From Biomphalaria glabrata (taxonomy: Eukaryota > Mollusca > Gastropoda > Planorbidae), in assembly GCF_947242115.1 (NCBI RefSeq), contig NC_074715.1:27940376-28004375 (forward strand): DNA of 64,000 nucleotides, read 5' to 3'. Position 1 is the first letter of the stretch; each line of letters begins with the position of its first letter. Below, in pieces: positions 1 through 12,198 of this stretch. The notes beneath the pieces were generated by a model, which was given only the letters and a program-made list of their open reading frames with translations, did no database searches and was not told the origin of the DNA. The translations under genes were made by a program, and so were the position numbers.

Positions 1-230
1 GACGAGCTTTGAGATGCCCCTCTCCCCCGTGAGCGCTATAAAGATTTATTCAGGCGCCATTTCGCTCTCTCTGGCATAGAGGAAAGTACCTGGCAGCATT
101 CTCTGGCAGAAGATAGCCTCTGAGAGAAACAGTTCGAGAGCTCTTACAAAAACTGCGGGACAAATATTTGATACTCAAAGAAAAGCCAGCATACAGCGGC
201 TTTGTCTGCATAAAATTCGGGAAAATATGT
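1..230 (+). mobile_element. Degenerate LINE C-terminal remnant
   Basis: Read from base 1 in frame 1, the stretch gives a protein-like string with two internal stops. It includes RERYKDLFRRHFALSGIEES followed by TWQHSLAEDS. This resembles the end of the non-LTR retrotransposon polyprotein in this same window (10.8-11.0 kb, minus strand), where RYIDVIKRDLK...WEDIALDRNRW occupies the same place. It is therefore read as a decayed 3' piece of a LINE. No ends or target-site duplication are visible because the window begins inside it. Confidence 0.45.
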
Positions 231-752
231 AGGTCGCAGTTGGGTTTGTGTAGTTATTTGAAACACTGGACTCAGACGTAATCTTCGGAATTAAAGGCAA
301 AAACATGCAAGAATAATGTCAAATAATTTGCAGTGATTACACACAAAAATTAATTGTAAAGACTATCTTTCAAATCCTAAGAATAGTCTCCGTTTGAAGT
401 TTTGAATATTAGGGCCTACTGTTTTTAGGTTTAATTGTAAATTTAGTTTTAATTTTTAATATAAATATTATTATTGCTGAATTCACTACAAAATGAAATT
501 AAGCTAATGGTAACCTTGTGCCTCCTGCAGTCTGACAATTTTAGAAATTTCAAGCTTTAAATTAGGCAAGGCGAAGGTCTCCTCTATTTGCTACATCCAG
601 TCTATTTCTTTGCTTATTCATTAACTTTGTTACGCACTAAATCTAGGTGAACCATGTATGTTGATGGAATAGCTAAAACATAATTCCATTTTCAACCAAA
701 GTTTGGAATTTTACTGAAACATTTAAATGCAGCCACATCTCTGTTGTGCCTC

Positions 753-927
753 TAGGGGCGTAGATAGGAATTTCCATCGTTTGGGGGCCGATGCATTTTG
801 CGTAATATTTAATTTAATTAATTGAAAAAGCAATAATTTGCCGCGCCCCCCCCCCCCCCCCCCCTCTTAAATGGGGGCCCGGCGGGTTTTCAAATTTCCC
901 CCCTCCCCCACCCTAGCTATGCCACTG
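753..927. mobile_element. Short non-autonomous hAT-like element with 8-bp target duplication
   Basis: The ends are related inverted repeats: TAGGGGCGTAGATAGG on the left and, read inward from the right, CAGTGGCATAGCTAGGG. The element is flanked by TGTGCCTC (745-752) and TGCGCCTC (928-935), an 8-bp duplication with one mismatch, as hAT transposition leaves. The 175-bp interior is C/G-rich and has no coding potential. Related ends occur at 24538 and at 34885/37894. Confidence 0.7.
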
Positions 928-1169
928 TGCGCCTCCTATGTTTACTGAAGACATGATTTTGTAAATTTATTTTTTCATGCAACTCAATTTGAACGTCAGT
1001 AACAGATGTTTAATAATTGTCATTTATATATATTTTTTTAAATTTAATTTTAGAAGCGAATCTTAATTTCTTCATAGAGCATTGATATGTGAATTGCATA
1101 GATATCGGTGTCCTTGGGCAGTAATTCATTTGTCAACAAACAAGTTATGTGAGATTGTAAAAGTTTTAA

Positions 1170-2533
1170 AATTAATTTAATATCTCGATAAAAGAGAAAA
1201 TGATATTATCAATAAAAGTCAATCTCTTTCCTAGCAGTCGGAGGTTGGTTTCATTCATTTGTGTTAGATGCCTACCATGTAAAACAATTTTTTTAGCCTG
1301 CTTTAAGTCATCGCCAATCGTTGAATCTTCCCGTTTCTCACAAAAAAAATTATTTAAGAGCTTAAAAAACGAGCCATAACCATTAACAAACTCCTTTCGA
1401 AATCCAGCGAACTTAAGTTTACAACAAGAGTCTAATAGAACATCTTTTTCATCATTTGTTTCACAAAACTGTTGAAAGATGCGCTTATTTTCGGCATGGG
1501 TTTGTATTTTATTTACAGTTTTATAATTAGATTCAAATAGAAATGAAATTGCGGGCTAAACTTTTCTTGTGAATAGTGAATAGATTTGTTCTTTATTCTT
1601 TATTACCTATGAAATCATTGTAGCGTCCAACCACTGATGGTTTCCTATATGTCCCCATAAGCTACATAACAAGACAATTTTGAAATAATATTTTTTGTGT
1701 TACATATATGTTCTAAAATAAATTTAGTTTTAATCAATTTTTCAACAATATCATAAGAATTTTTAAAAAGCTATGCATTTTTCTAAGAAGCCATTAAAAC
1801 ATATCCTGCTTTGCTGTTTTTTTTTTGTTTTTAATATTGTTTTAATTGTAGATTTTTATAATTGTTCATGAATATTCTTAAATTATTTTTGGATATCGCT
1901 ATATGTTCGTGAAGCCGACTTGGTTTCATAACCTCATCTGAAAATGCCATCAAAGTAGAACTTACCATTTTTCTAGTGGCAATTCACTAAATCTCAAGGA
2001 AATATTACATGACATACCAGTGAGTTTTCATAACATTTTATCAATGTTTTTTATTTTAAAAAGTTAAATTATTCTATTAAATGTTACCTGTAATGTTTTT
2101 AGCAATTAACATTTACATATTAATATATTAACATATGTAGATAAAATAAACTATAAAACTTTGTTTATCAAATCTTAAACGTTTATATGCGCGAGATCCA
2201 TGGACAATAGGTACTCTCCAATCATAGCAAAAGAGTAAGAATTTTAAAAATAGAAAATGGGATTCCGGAACTCAATTTCTAACGCTGTTCCTATTCTTAA
2301 ATTAGAAGCAAGTTAACTATAATTTGTCTATATTTAGTTTAATGTTGAAGAATTTTAAAATTTGTTTTGTTTCAGAGCACCTTTAGTTTCTTCTTTCCGC
2401 CTTTATGCCCAGCGCCCCTTACCGCCCCATTTTGTGCCCAGCGCCCCCCTACCGCCCCTTTGGCTCTCAGCGCCCCCCCAAAATATCGAAAACGCCCCCT
2501 AGGGGGCGATATCGCCCCCGTTGAAGACCACTG
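1170..2533 (-). mobile_element. Decayed hAT-type DNA transposon
   Basis: The minus strand between about 1530 and 1170 reads as a broken transposase fragment, including DVLLDSCCKLKFAGFRKEF and HLTQMNETNLRLLGKRLTF. This is reminiscent of the C-terminal half of ZBED/Buster-like hAT transposases (MNLxLxG motif). The right boundary at 2533 reads CAGTGGTCTTCAACGG on the minus strand, a typical hAT terminal sequence, and is followed inward by G/C-rich repeats. The left end was not found. The element is an old relic with no usable reading frame. Confidence 0.5.
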
Positions 2534-2739
2534 ATCTAGATTTAGATTGTAGATCTAATCATGACATCTAGATCTAATATTATATATATATATATATATA
2601 TATTACAAAATAGTGGATCGTGTAATTGTTACGCATTCTGGTGCCAAAATACGCATTTTGACCATCAGCGTTACGCATTTGGATTTTTTTGGTAGGCAGG
2701 CCTGATATATAGTTCGTCCATCGTGGTTCGATGATGACC

Positions 2740-3235
2740 ACTTTGTCATCCAGGGGGCTGAGGGCTTTGAGGGCCTCAACTCAAGAAAACATTAAGAAAC
2801 TGGAACAAACACCAAATAGACCAGTGAGATTCATAACAAACGAATATTCACATTTGACTAGAGTAACACCATTAGTAAAATCACTAAATTTAGAAAGCCT
2901 TCAGGACAGAAGACTCAAAAGTAAAGTAGCAATTATACATAAATAACTGAACCATAATCTTCAAATACAAAAACAAAATTTAATAAAATACTCTGAAAGA
3001 CACAAATATAAAGGCACATTCTTCGTCCCATATGCTAGGACAAATTTGTACAAATACTCTTTCTTCCCTAGTGCTATTAGAGCATGGAATGGGTTGCCTG
3101 AGATAGCCAGGAAAACCAGTGACTTGGCAGAATTTAAGTCATTGGTTAATATGCATGACTAAATGCATGACGCGTAGGACGTAATCATCTTCTTTTTTGA
3201 AGTAACGTCTGTATTATATAAGATAAGATAACACA
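2740..3235 (+). mobile_element. 3' fragment of a LINE reverse-transcriptase element
   Basis: The reading frame contains KKLEQTPNRPVRFITNEYS and LNLESLQDRRLKSKVAIIHK, then after one stop FFPSAIRAWNGLPEIARKTS. This is the standard C-terminal tail of many molluscan LINE reverse transcriptases (QRRAARF...LGWxSLxxRR...FFPxxIxxWNxLP). It ends in a short ATAAGATAAGATA tail. Two other pieces of the same family lie at 22817-22869 (last about 55 bp only) and 63086-63180. It lies directly upstream of the first recognised SKP2 exon, apparently inside an intron. Confidence 0.75.
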
Positions 3236-3296
3236 ATATCCTTTATGGAAAAAAATTTTCTACTTTTAAAATTAAATCTATGTACACATTTTTCAG

Positions 3297-6200
3297 ATCG
3301 ATTTGCTAGAGTGTCAGATGAAATAATCCTTCGTATATTCCACCATTTACCGCGTCACATGATGTGTACATGTGCTTTGGTCTGTAGGAGATGGGCTCGT
3401 ATTGTGTATGTATATTCTGATGAAGGAGTTTTTTTGCTTTTTTTTTAAGAGGCTTTCTCGTTGATTGGTAGACATTTTATTGGTTTAATATGCATTAATA
3501 ACATAAAAAGAAAATGAATTTTAAAAATTGTTTAGTCAAATAGTTTGAATGCTAGTAAACTTTAACACTAATTTTTTTTTAAATTGTTTAGTCAAATAGT
3601 TTGAATGCTAGTAAACTTTAACACTAATTTTGTTAAAAATTGTTTAGTCAAATAGTTTGAATGCTAGTAAACTTTAACACTAATTTTGTCAAAAATTGTT
3701 TAGTCAAATAGTTTGAATGCTCGTAAACTTTAACACTAATTTTGTTTTATTGTCCCTTTAGTTGTGATGTTTCTTTATGGAGAAGAATGGACATGGGTGG
3801 TCGTCCACTTAAAGTAGGAATTTTAAAAATTTTACTGGAAAGAGGGGTTGAAGTGTTGCGTCTTAACAGATCTGAGGTAAAAAAAAAAATATATATATTT
3901 TTTTGGCAATATTCCATTTTTTTAAATTTGATATAGGCTTAATTTCTACTTTCGTTTTTGCCTATGCATATAACAGTTTACATTTATTGTAGGTGATGGG
4001 TGATTTCTCTAGCACAGTGCAAGGTGCACCAGACCCTAGAAGATCTCCTTTATCAGAAGAAAGGTAAGGAGTTTTCTCTTAGCCTCTTAATGATTCTTTA
4101 GTTGCTGGGAAAAAAAATTGACTGCACTATTTGCTGAAAATAATTTGTTTGAAGCCAATGTTTATTTCAGAACTCTTACAGGTCTTTAGTAGATTTGAGA
4201 AAACAAAATCCAGTTTGACTGACTGGAAATTTGGCTGAAAATTTCCTGATCTTTACATACATTTAGCTTGGGAATATTAGTTATAAAATTTAATGTTCTA
4301 TTCATTTTTAACAAAAAGTATTTTTAGATTTTCATCTTCTTATTTTTTATTTCCTTTAAAAAAAAAGGATAAAATAAACAAAAGTAAGACTTGCTAGTCT
4401 CACCTAAAAATTGTTTTCCTAATTAGGAAAAGACAAATTCTTATTATCACATAGGCAACCTTAGTTACATATTGTTTGTTATTTTTCTGTTACTATTTTC
4501 TGGTCACCACTAGTTAAATACTTACATCTTAGCATTAACCATTACATACATTAACATCCATACATATAAAATTAGCATTATCATTTCACTTAGACTATTT
4601 GAGACTATTTTAGTTTTGTTTTGTCTTTTGTGAATATTTGAGACTATTTTATTGCTGTTTTGTCTTTTGTGATTACTCTCCCTCTTTTAAGCTCTGAGAT
4701 AAAACAACACTTAGGTCACAACCTCTGGTTACTAACCTCTGAGATAAAACAACACTTAGGTCACAACTGCTCTAAGCTCTTCCTTTCTTGTTAAATAAAA
4801 AAAAAAGCATCAGTTTTATAAGCTTGTCATCCCTTTCTTCAGAATGTATCGTCTCCAACTGCTGGATATGAGTATGGCCAATGTCAAGACAAGTCTGGTG
4901 GAGTCAATGTTAAAGTTTTGTCCCAATCTGAAAAAAATCAGCTTAGAAAACATTCCGGTTACAGAACAATTACTCATGTAAGTTCTAGACATGTTAATCC
5001 TTATAAAGAGGAGTCTTTGATTTGTTTACTTAACTCATTCTCTCATAAAAGCAACACTCCCATTGTCAATTGAAACCAGTCATTTTGAGGTCTTATCCAC
5101 TGTTGAGTTTTCTTTTTTTTTTTTTTTTTTTCATTCACATTTTCATAATCAAATTCAAAATATTTATTTTAGTATAAATAAATTAACAGTTGGTAGTGTG
5201 CTAGGAATGAGCAAAGTGAATAGAAACAGAAAATAATTATGGAGATATAATTTTTTTACGCATGTCTTATGAAAATAATTGTTTAATTCTCTTTGCAGAA
5301 ATTTAGCTGTGAATAGCCCATATCTGGAAGTATTAAATTTATGCATGTGTGTTGGAACAACAGCAAAAGGATTGGAATGTATATTTGAGAACTGTACAAA
5401 GTAAGGTTTATTTAAATAAAAACAAATGTGTATGTTTTTAAATCATTTGTTAACCTGTGCTACATATTTTCTCAAATATTTACAAAATCCTATACTTAAA
5501 TTTGTATGAACTGTGAAGTCTAACCAAGCTCATTCGAAATTTTAGATTTTGTTAATTTTTTAAAACCGTTTTTTATAAATTGTAAGTAATAAGTCACAGA
5601 CTTACTATGTATACACTTATAATTATGAATATATAAATAACAAAATCCTTTACCTAAATCAAATGTACCTAATGTCTTAATTTTTTTATCCATGCACTAG
5701 TAGACAAAATTACATTTTCAAATAATAATATTACTATTATAATATAATATATATAATATATAAATCATGTATCTAACTTGAATGATATATCTCAAGGTTA
5801 TATCTAACATGCTTATTCAGTTAAGGGCACTGTGACCAGCATTTATATTTAGCTTTCCAGGGGTTTTTAAGTCTTTGTAAGAGCTAGCTGACATTATTTT
5901 GGAAGAAAAAAAAATGGGTGGGTCATTGTGCTGGCCTTGGGCTTGTAAACAGTCCATATGAATGAGCTGGACATATTTTGCTCCCTCTGATTCTAAGCAA
6001 GATTTTAGCTTTTTGGTTTTATCCCCTTTCATTTATATTTTTGGCAGTTTTAATATTTGAGCTTACAACTCTGTATAAATTAAAGGCTCTTGTTTATTTT
6101 GCTTCCTGTTGCTCAGCCTCACCCAGCTAAATATTGCCTGGACATACATGTCAGAAGAAGAAATCAAGACTATCTGTCAAATAATGCCGTCACAAATGAA

Positions 6201-7337
6201 AGCCCTAGATATAAGCGGAAACAGAGAAAAGCTAAGTGATCAAGGTAAGTATTTTTATATAATCTATATCATTTTAATCCTTAGCAGCTTTCATAGATAT
6301 ATTAAAATAATAATGTCATATTTGATTATTTATCTGGGTTTAATTTTTTAAAAATCTTTTTGTTTTTGTACAGATTCCAGTTTTGTAAATTAATTTAATT
6401 ATTTAAAATATTATATTATTTGAAAATTCTTCATCTAAAAGTAACTCATCATATTCATCTATACATTCTTTAGTTATTGGGCTTAGGATATAGAGTTCTG
6501 AAAAGAAATGATTTTATCTGATATCAGTGAGATTGATACAGAATGTAAGTTTGTTTACCATCAATGTTGGCATCATTATTATTTGTTATTTGCAATCTTG
6601 CATTAATCTGTACTTTCATTAACCCAGATGTTGAGACTCTGTGCCAAAGGTGTTCTTACATGCAAGACCTTGACCTCAGTGACTCCACAGAGATAACCAA
6701 CTTGACTATTGACAATATAGCTCAGCATCTAAAGAAGCTTCAAAAAATTTCTTTCAGCCGCTGTTATTCTCTTAGTCCTACTTATGTTTCGTAAGTTGTT
6801 TAAACATTTTTTTTACAAGATTTTTTTTTTTTTTTATGTTTGTTAAGGGTAATTTAAACATGCTAGGGAAACTGTTTGAGATATAACTCACCATGATAGT
6901 TAACCATTAAAACTTTTTACTATTTAGAGAAATATATTTAACTCCACTCCACTTTCTATTTATTTTACTTTTAAACAAATGTTCTTTTCCAGAATTATCT
7001 TTAATTTATTCTTCATTTCTTGTCAAATTAGATTGTTCCCCTCTCCTCCCCCTCCTCCTAAAAGCACCATTGATTTGTAATAAACTGGAGAGAACAAATA
7101 TGGACTTAATGTCATCTATTTATATTCTCTATCAGCCATTTATGTGAACTCCGAGACCTGAAGGTCATCAATGTTTTTGGTATGATGAGGGATACATCGC
7201 TCAATGTCTTGGAGCAGAACATGAAACGTTACAGAGTCAACAAGGAACCATTTTCTTGCATTGCCAGACCCACACCCAGCAACTGTAAAAAAATATTTAT
7301 GTGGAACGTTTCACCCAGGCATGGTCCTTGTTTGTAG
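3297..7337 (+). CDS. SKP2: SKP2-like F-box/LRR protein (5' end missing)
   Basis: Substrate-recognition subunit of an SCF ubiquitin ligase; in animals Skp2 targets p27-type CDK inhibitors. Eight exons could be joined in phase: 3297-3405, 3762-3876, 3993-4063, 4843-4977, 5299-5400, 6117-6244, 6628-6790 and 7136-7337 (stop TAG). All introns are GT-AG. The 340 residues begin inside the F-box (RVSDEIILRIFHHLP...CALVCRRWARIV), continue with SLWRRMDMGGR and then leucine-rich repeats (LQLLDMS, LKKISLENI, LEVLNLCMC, LTQLNIAW, MKALDIS, MQDLDLS, LQKISFSRC, LKVINVFGM). The tail contains FSCIARPTPSN, matching the IARPT tail of vertebrate Skp2 as I remember it. Human Skp2 has about 424 residues, so roughly 80-100 N-terminal residues are missing. 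The first exon here starts in phase 2 and needs an upstream exon that I did not find. A different FBXL is possible, but exon order and tail favour Skp2. Confidence 0.88.
3527..3750. repeat. 56-bp tandem repeat, four copies, in SKP2 intron
   Basis: Four nearly identical units begin at 3527, 3583, 3639 and 3695, each carrying TTTAGTCAAATAGTTTGAAT. Differences are mainly in the T-run and one A/C change. The array fills the intron between the F-box exon and the next exon, and stops about 10 bp before that exon's acceptor AG (3760-3761). Confidence 0.93.
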
Positions 7338-8990
7338 TAAGAACCATATGTGTGCCTTGTGACTCAATATTGTCAAATGGAGTAACTAAGAAAGTCGTGT
7401 GTCAGCTTATTTAATGTTTAAAATTGTGAGTTAGGATTGGACTAGAGGTAAAGACTTGTGCCAAAGTCATTAGAGTAAGCTTATGAGTTAACAGACTTAT
7501 TTCACTTTATAAGTGACATTTTTATAAGTGATGTGTACAAGTATTTTTAAGTTTGAAAGTGACTATGTATGTAATTGGATATAAGTTATTTCCTTCAAGT
7601 CTAGATTAAATGCAGTAGTATTGTTTTTCCTTTAGATCTTGTCTGTAATTTGTTTTAGCCCAAATATGTTTGCATAAGCAAAGATAAAACAATATTAATT
7701 TTAATGTTTGTTTTTTTTTAAATATTATAACTGCATTTTAGTCTGCGTTTTGTGTAATTTAAAAAAAAATAATTAGTGTATTTTTTTGGCCTTTTTTGTT
7801 CTAATACTATTGTCAGTCAAAACATGTTTTGTTATTAGTTAATGGAAGAAATTTTATTCTTTGCTTATAATATTTATGCCAATACACCATATAGTTGGAC
7901 AAAGCATATCATAGTTTGATAGAAATTTTATTTTTTGGGGCATTAGCAATTAAAACTGTTGTCATGGTAGTTCACTGTTTAAATTCTGCTGTCATCCTCT
8001 GCCATCATTCAGGGGGTGGGCTACCACACAGTAACTATAGATTATGAAGGAATGTTTTAAAAAATATCAAATAAAACTACCTGTGTTTTATTGGTAGTTT
8101 GTGACATGAGTTGTTTTTCCACCAATCACCTTTTGTCTACATATCACAAACTTAACCAGAATGGAAGTAGAGATTCAAAACTGATCAATGTTGATTGTTT
8201 ATTCATTGTATGCTATCATTTCATATTTTTGTAAGGCTAAAATAAGTTTATGTGAGAATAGTTTAATAGTCATCAAGCATTTCACTGAAGACTCGAAACA
8301 ACTTTATATCAGTTAATAGGGAAATTCAAGCATTTTGTATGATACTGAACTACTTGAAAGATTAGACAGTATCCAAACGGCTTGTTCCATTCATAGATAT
8401 ATATTTTAGTAAATAGATCTATATTTGTCTGATGTGCAATTTTGATTTTGTAATGATTTTTATGAGCACTTTTTCATGATTTACTTTAGATCAGATTTTG
8501 CTTTTGCATGATTTAATTTTACATATGACTAAATAGACTTTGTTTTGATTGTACATTCTTTTAGAAACATGCATTTTTTTAAAACACAGTGATAACAGTT
8601 TGTAATTCACTTCAAAAGAACATTTACTGCCTGATTGAACTAGGTGTATACAAATGTAATTATCTAATTGGATAATTTTGATTTTCTTAAGCGAGAGTTT
8701 TTATGTGTGTTTATTTTAAAAAATGAATGGGTTTGTGTCACTTTGCTTGTTAATGTAAAAATATTTTTGAAAGGTAACTATTTTCATAAATTTTTATTGA
8801 TTGATTCCAATTTTATTTAATAATCTCTGTAATGGTATGTATATGATTGTATCATAAATCTGGAATTTGTATTTAAAGAAAACTTGGAGACCACTTGTGA
8901 TCAATGGTGTCAAACATGACAGTCCCATTTTTCAACAGATTTCAAGAATCATTTCTTTAGAATAAACTATTACAATTGGAGGACTTGCTG
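7338..8990 (+). other. Probable SKP2 3' untranslated region
   Basis: AT-rich sequence after the SKP2 stop, without open frames or recognisable repeats. Two AATAAA hexamers could end the transcript, at 8070-8075 and 8961-8966. The second is followed by the T/G-rich stretch TGCTGTTTGTATT, which suits a cleavage-stimulating region. Transcript extent is inferred. Confidence 0.5.
8961..8966 (+). terminator. Candidate polyadenylation signal for SKP2
   Basis: An AATAAA hexamer in the SKP2 orientation, 1.6 kb after the stop codon, with a T/G-rich stretch 20-40 bp downstream. An alternative AATAAA lies at 8070-8075. Confidence 0.4.
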
Positions 8991-8999
8991 TTTGTATTA

Positions 9000-10454
9000 T
9001 ATACATTCTGATGCAAATTTTTAAAACTTTGATAAAATCAATTTGTATTATTAAACATTTAGAACTTTGTTTAAATTTTAAAGATGTAATTCATTACTGT
9101 AATTTTGTTCAATGTTATCAACCAAATTTTGGGACATTTCTTTTAATTTTAAATCATTTACATATTTTTTTTCTTGAAGATAAGAAATAATATGTAATAG
9201 GACTTTGTTGAAGTGACTGTCTATAAATATACAAATTCAAAATATTGGCATTTTGACAGAATGTTTCAATAGAATTTAGCAGTAAGTAATTGTTTGGTCT
9301 AATGACTGAGATGGCATAATTGTGCTGGGTTAACCTACAATTTATTGTGTGTGTTTTCTCATTCACATCTAGTCTAGTTTTTAGGACAAGGAATTTTAGT
9401 TCAGAATCTTCCTAGAATCATACACTATTCAACTGAGTTCATTAAATGTGTGTTTCACCTTTTGATTTGTCTTTTTTTTTTTTTTTTATGAAAATGTTTG
9501 AAATTTCTCTGATAAATGTTTGTGACTAATTATAGAATGCCAGACCTAACCCTTGTGCTCTTGAAACTCTTAATTATTTTAATGTTGATTTGTTTTGGAA
9601 AAACAAAAATTTAACATTGGCATGCTTTAATCTATAAAAAAAAACAGCCCTTATCTCAATATAAGTGTTACCGCTATAGAGATATTCTAAATGGTACAGA
9701 AGATGCGTACATAAAAAAAGTGGCAATTATGTTTAAGCTAACCCATGGCATTACTAAACATTTTCTTCATACACCAGGACAAAGTGTTTTCTAAATGAGT
9801 CCATTTCAATTTCTTGGATTAATGGTGTTTTTTAGATACCAGTACATAACTCAACAAGCCTTGTTAATAGGTCATAGGTTTATATGTCAAGTAAAAAAAT
9901 CATTTTTTTTTAGCACTTGATAAGTTTTACATTTCATTGGCTAAAACATGCAAGAACTTTGAATAAAATATCTACAGAGATTCTGGTTTGGTTCGACTGT
10001 GAATGGAGTCCAGTTAATTTCATTGGGCATATGGCGCCTGTCCCTGAACTGCCATTCTATTTCACCCCAATCAGTTTTCTGTTGCACTTCTCCAAGTTGC
10101 TTCGACTTGAGCCTCTTGATCATTATCTTGTAGACTTGGTCATTAGGCTGTCAGAAAATGTTTGGACATCCTTACCATGTTATTTACTTTCTGATGACTT
10201 GATGTGATACTTTCTTGGAGATATACATTTGGCAGTAATGGGCAGTTACTGGCATTGAGCTAATACAGTCTTGTTGTTTTGCAACTGATTTTATTATGAA
10301 TATTTTGAGTAGTAAGTATTTACTTTTAACATAAATACTCAACATAAGGTAGCTTCTCAAAAAAACACTCAACGGTATACTAAAAATACTAGATAAGATT
10401 TAACAAATAATGTAACCTTTTTATCTTTTATACTTGCTCTACACCTTATTTTTG
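9000..10454. other. Intergenic stretch, no supported gene
   Basis: AT-rich sequence between the SKP2 3' region and a small cysteine-rich frame. Short open frames exist on both strands around 9.92-10.21 kb, but they overlap each other, have no recognisable domain and lack convincing splice context. No tandem array or transposon end was recognised. Confidence 0.4.
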
Positions 10455-10637
10455 TTAATCAAAAGTACAACCACATTTACGTATACAGCACACCTTCACA
10501 AACTTTCTAGAAATAAGTTTCTGCTGTTGTAGAATACATTTTTCTTCATCAATGTTTTCAAAACTAGATGCTGGAAGTTTATCAAACGCAAAGAATTCAT
10601 CAATTTTAATTCTAAGTAAACGTTTGTCGAAACAATT
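10455..10637 (-). other. Small cysteine-rich open frame, unassigned
   Basis: Minus strand. After an acceptor-like TTTACTTAG the frame runs KIDEFFAFDKLPASSFENI, DEEKCILQQQKLISRKF, VKVCCIRKCGCTFD, then TAA at 10457-10455. The CC-x3-C spacing and a preceding basic SRK resemble an insulin/relaxin A chain, but the last cysteine expected of that fold is absent and no B chain is visible. Upstream on the same strand lies the poly(A) end of a LINE insertion, which would separate it from any earlier exon. It could be a real terminal exon, a fragment or chance. Confidence 0.2.
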
Positions 10638-10654
10638 TTTTTTTTTTTTTAAAT

Positions 10655-11762
10655 CATTGGCCTCCTTCAGTCGTAGAACGACTATGGTTCATCTCAGCGC
10701 ACACTTTCTCATGTGGCTGTGGAGCCCTATTTTGGAGAGACACTCCCGTCCACAGATAGCGCAGGTTAAGGTGGCTCTTGCTTCGGTGGCAGAGGAGCTG
10801 GCCGCTTTTCGGATTGTACATTTTTCTTCCTGAGCTGAGACCCATGTACTTTCACCGTCCATAGCTTTCTTGGTCACTGTCTCTCTCCATCTGTTGCGGT
10901 CTAGAGCTATGTCTTCCCAATTGTCAGTATTGATGTTCACTGATTTGAGGTCACGTTTTATTACATCTATGTAACGTAGGTGGGGGCGACAAGTTTTTCT
11001 TGTGCCAGTCGCGAGTTGTCCATAGAGGATGACTTTCGGGATGCGCTTGTCCTCCATCCGGCGAACATGTCCAAGCCAGCGCAAACGGCGTTGTCTGAGG
11101 GCTTTAAAGATGCTGGGAATACCTGATCGCGTAAGGATCTCAGTATTGCACACTTTTTCTTTCCATGTGACTTTCAAGGTCCTACGGAGACATCTCAAAT
11201 GGAATGAGTTCAGTTTTCTCTTTTGCTTTGCGTAGGTGGTCCATGATTCACTGCCATACAGTAGTGTACTCATAACGCATGCCTTGTAGACTTCCATTTT
11301 GGTCACCGTAGTTAGCTTATGGTTTTCCCAAACTCTTGGCCGAGTCTAACGAAGGTCGATTCAGCCTTCCCTATGCTTTTTCTTTTGTATCTCCTCTTCT
11401 AGAGACAGGTCATCTTTAATTGTGGATCCCAGATAACAGAATTCGTTTACGGCGTCCAGCTTGTTATCGTCTATGAGGATGGAGGGTGGTGCTGTACCAA
11501 GTGGTCCCATAACATTTGTTTTCTTCGTGCTAATAGTCAAGCCATATTCTTTACAGGCCTGAGAGAAGCGGGACATAAGTGACTGAAATTCCTCTTGCGT
11601 GTGTGCCACTACCGCTGCGTCATCCGCGAATAGCATATCTCTTACGAAGGTAGCTCTGATTTTAGTTTTGGCCCTCAGTCTGACAATATTTAGGAGTTTG
11701 CCATCAAATCTGGAATGGAGATAGATGCCTTCGGTGGATTTGTTAAACGCGTTGTGGATGAG
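10655..11762 (-). mobile_element. 5'-truncated LINE (non-LTR retrotransposon)
   Basis: Two minus-strand frames together cover the end of a reverse transcriptase and its C-terminal extension. The first has the catalytic box as DMLFADDAAVVAH, then YGLTISTKKTNVM and FCYLGSTI. The second has LLYGSESWTTYAKQKRKL, RQRRLRWLGHVRRMEDKRIP and a C-terminal C2H2C-like finger (CAICGRECLSKIGLHSHMRKC without its last residue in one run). A frame break near 11.31-11.36 kb separates them. The endonuclease and most of the RT are missing, so it is 5'-truncated. The minus-strand 3' end finishes in an A-run (plus-strand T-run at about 10638-10650). It inserted just beyond the 3' end of the minus-strand TGF-beta gene. 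Confidence 0.88.
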
Positions 11763-11815
11763 CACATTTAAAGTAGAACATTCAAAACAAAAACGTTGAT
11801 CAAACAAAACTCATT

Positions 11816-11821
11816 TTTATT
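11816..11821 (-). terminator. Polyadenylation signal of minus-strand TGF-beta gene
   Basis: AATAAA on the minus strand, about 380 bp after the stop codon at 12199. It is followed by a T/G-rich stretch (TTTTGTTTGATC). The 3' UTR before it includes three near-copies of an about 20-bp unit (ACTAACAACAATCC) at 11835-11892. The LINE insertion starts about 55 bp beyond. Confidence 0.6.
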
Positions 11822-12198
11822 CAATGCACAAATACATGTTATTAACAACAATACACGTTACTAACAACAATCCATGTTACTAACAACAATCCTTGGTGAT
11901 AGTACACTGCATATAGACATTACATATGCATTGCTTGACCTGGTCTACAAAATGTCTCTGATAAGAGTGAAGGTATTAATCTATAATTAGACAACATTGA
12001 CGTGTAGCCAATAAGTAAGTTTAAATATAGAACAAGCATTCCACTTGAACAGTTCTTAATGCAACTCTAGCGTCATAATTCTCGGCAACAGCCTAGTAGT
12101 CATCAACTAGAGAACAATTTAAAAGCCCAATGCAGACAAGTAAGATTTGAACACCATTCGCCCGCAGAGAACACCACAGACTTACTCTTCTACAAGTT

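Noticed and set aside
1-2730. Missing first exon(s) of SKP2
   Set aside because: I looked for a coding exon ending in phase 1 before the F-box exon but found only transposon remnants and AT-rich sequence; it may lie upstream of the window.
2731-2946. 71-residue frame as a host gene
   Set aside because: It is the C-terminal tail of a LINE reverse transcriptase, with matching 3'-end scraps elsewhere in the window.
9917-10207. 96-residue plus frame and 60-residue minus frame on opposite strands
   Set aside because: Mutually overlapping, no recognised domain, no convincing splice sites or neighbours in phase.
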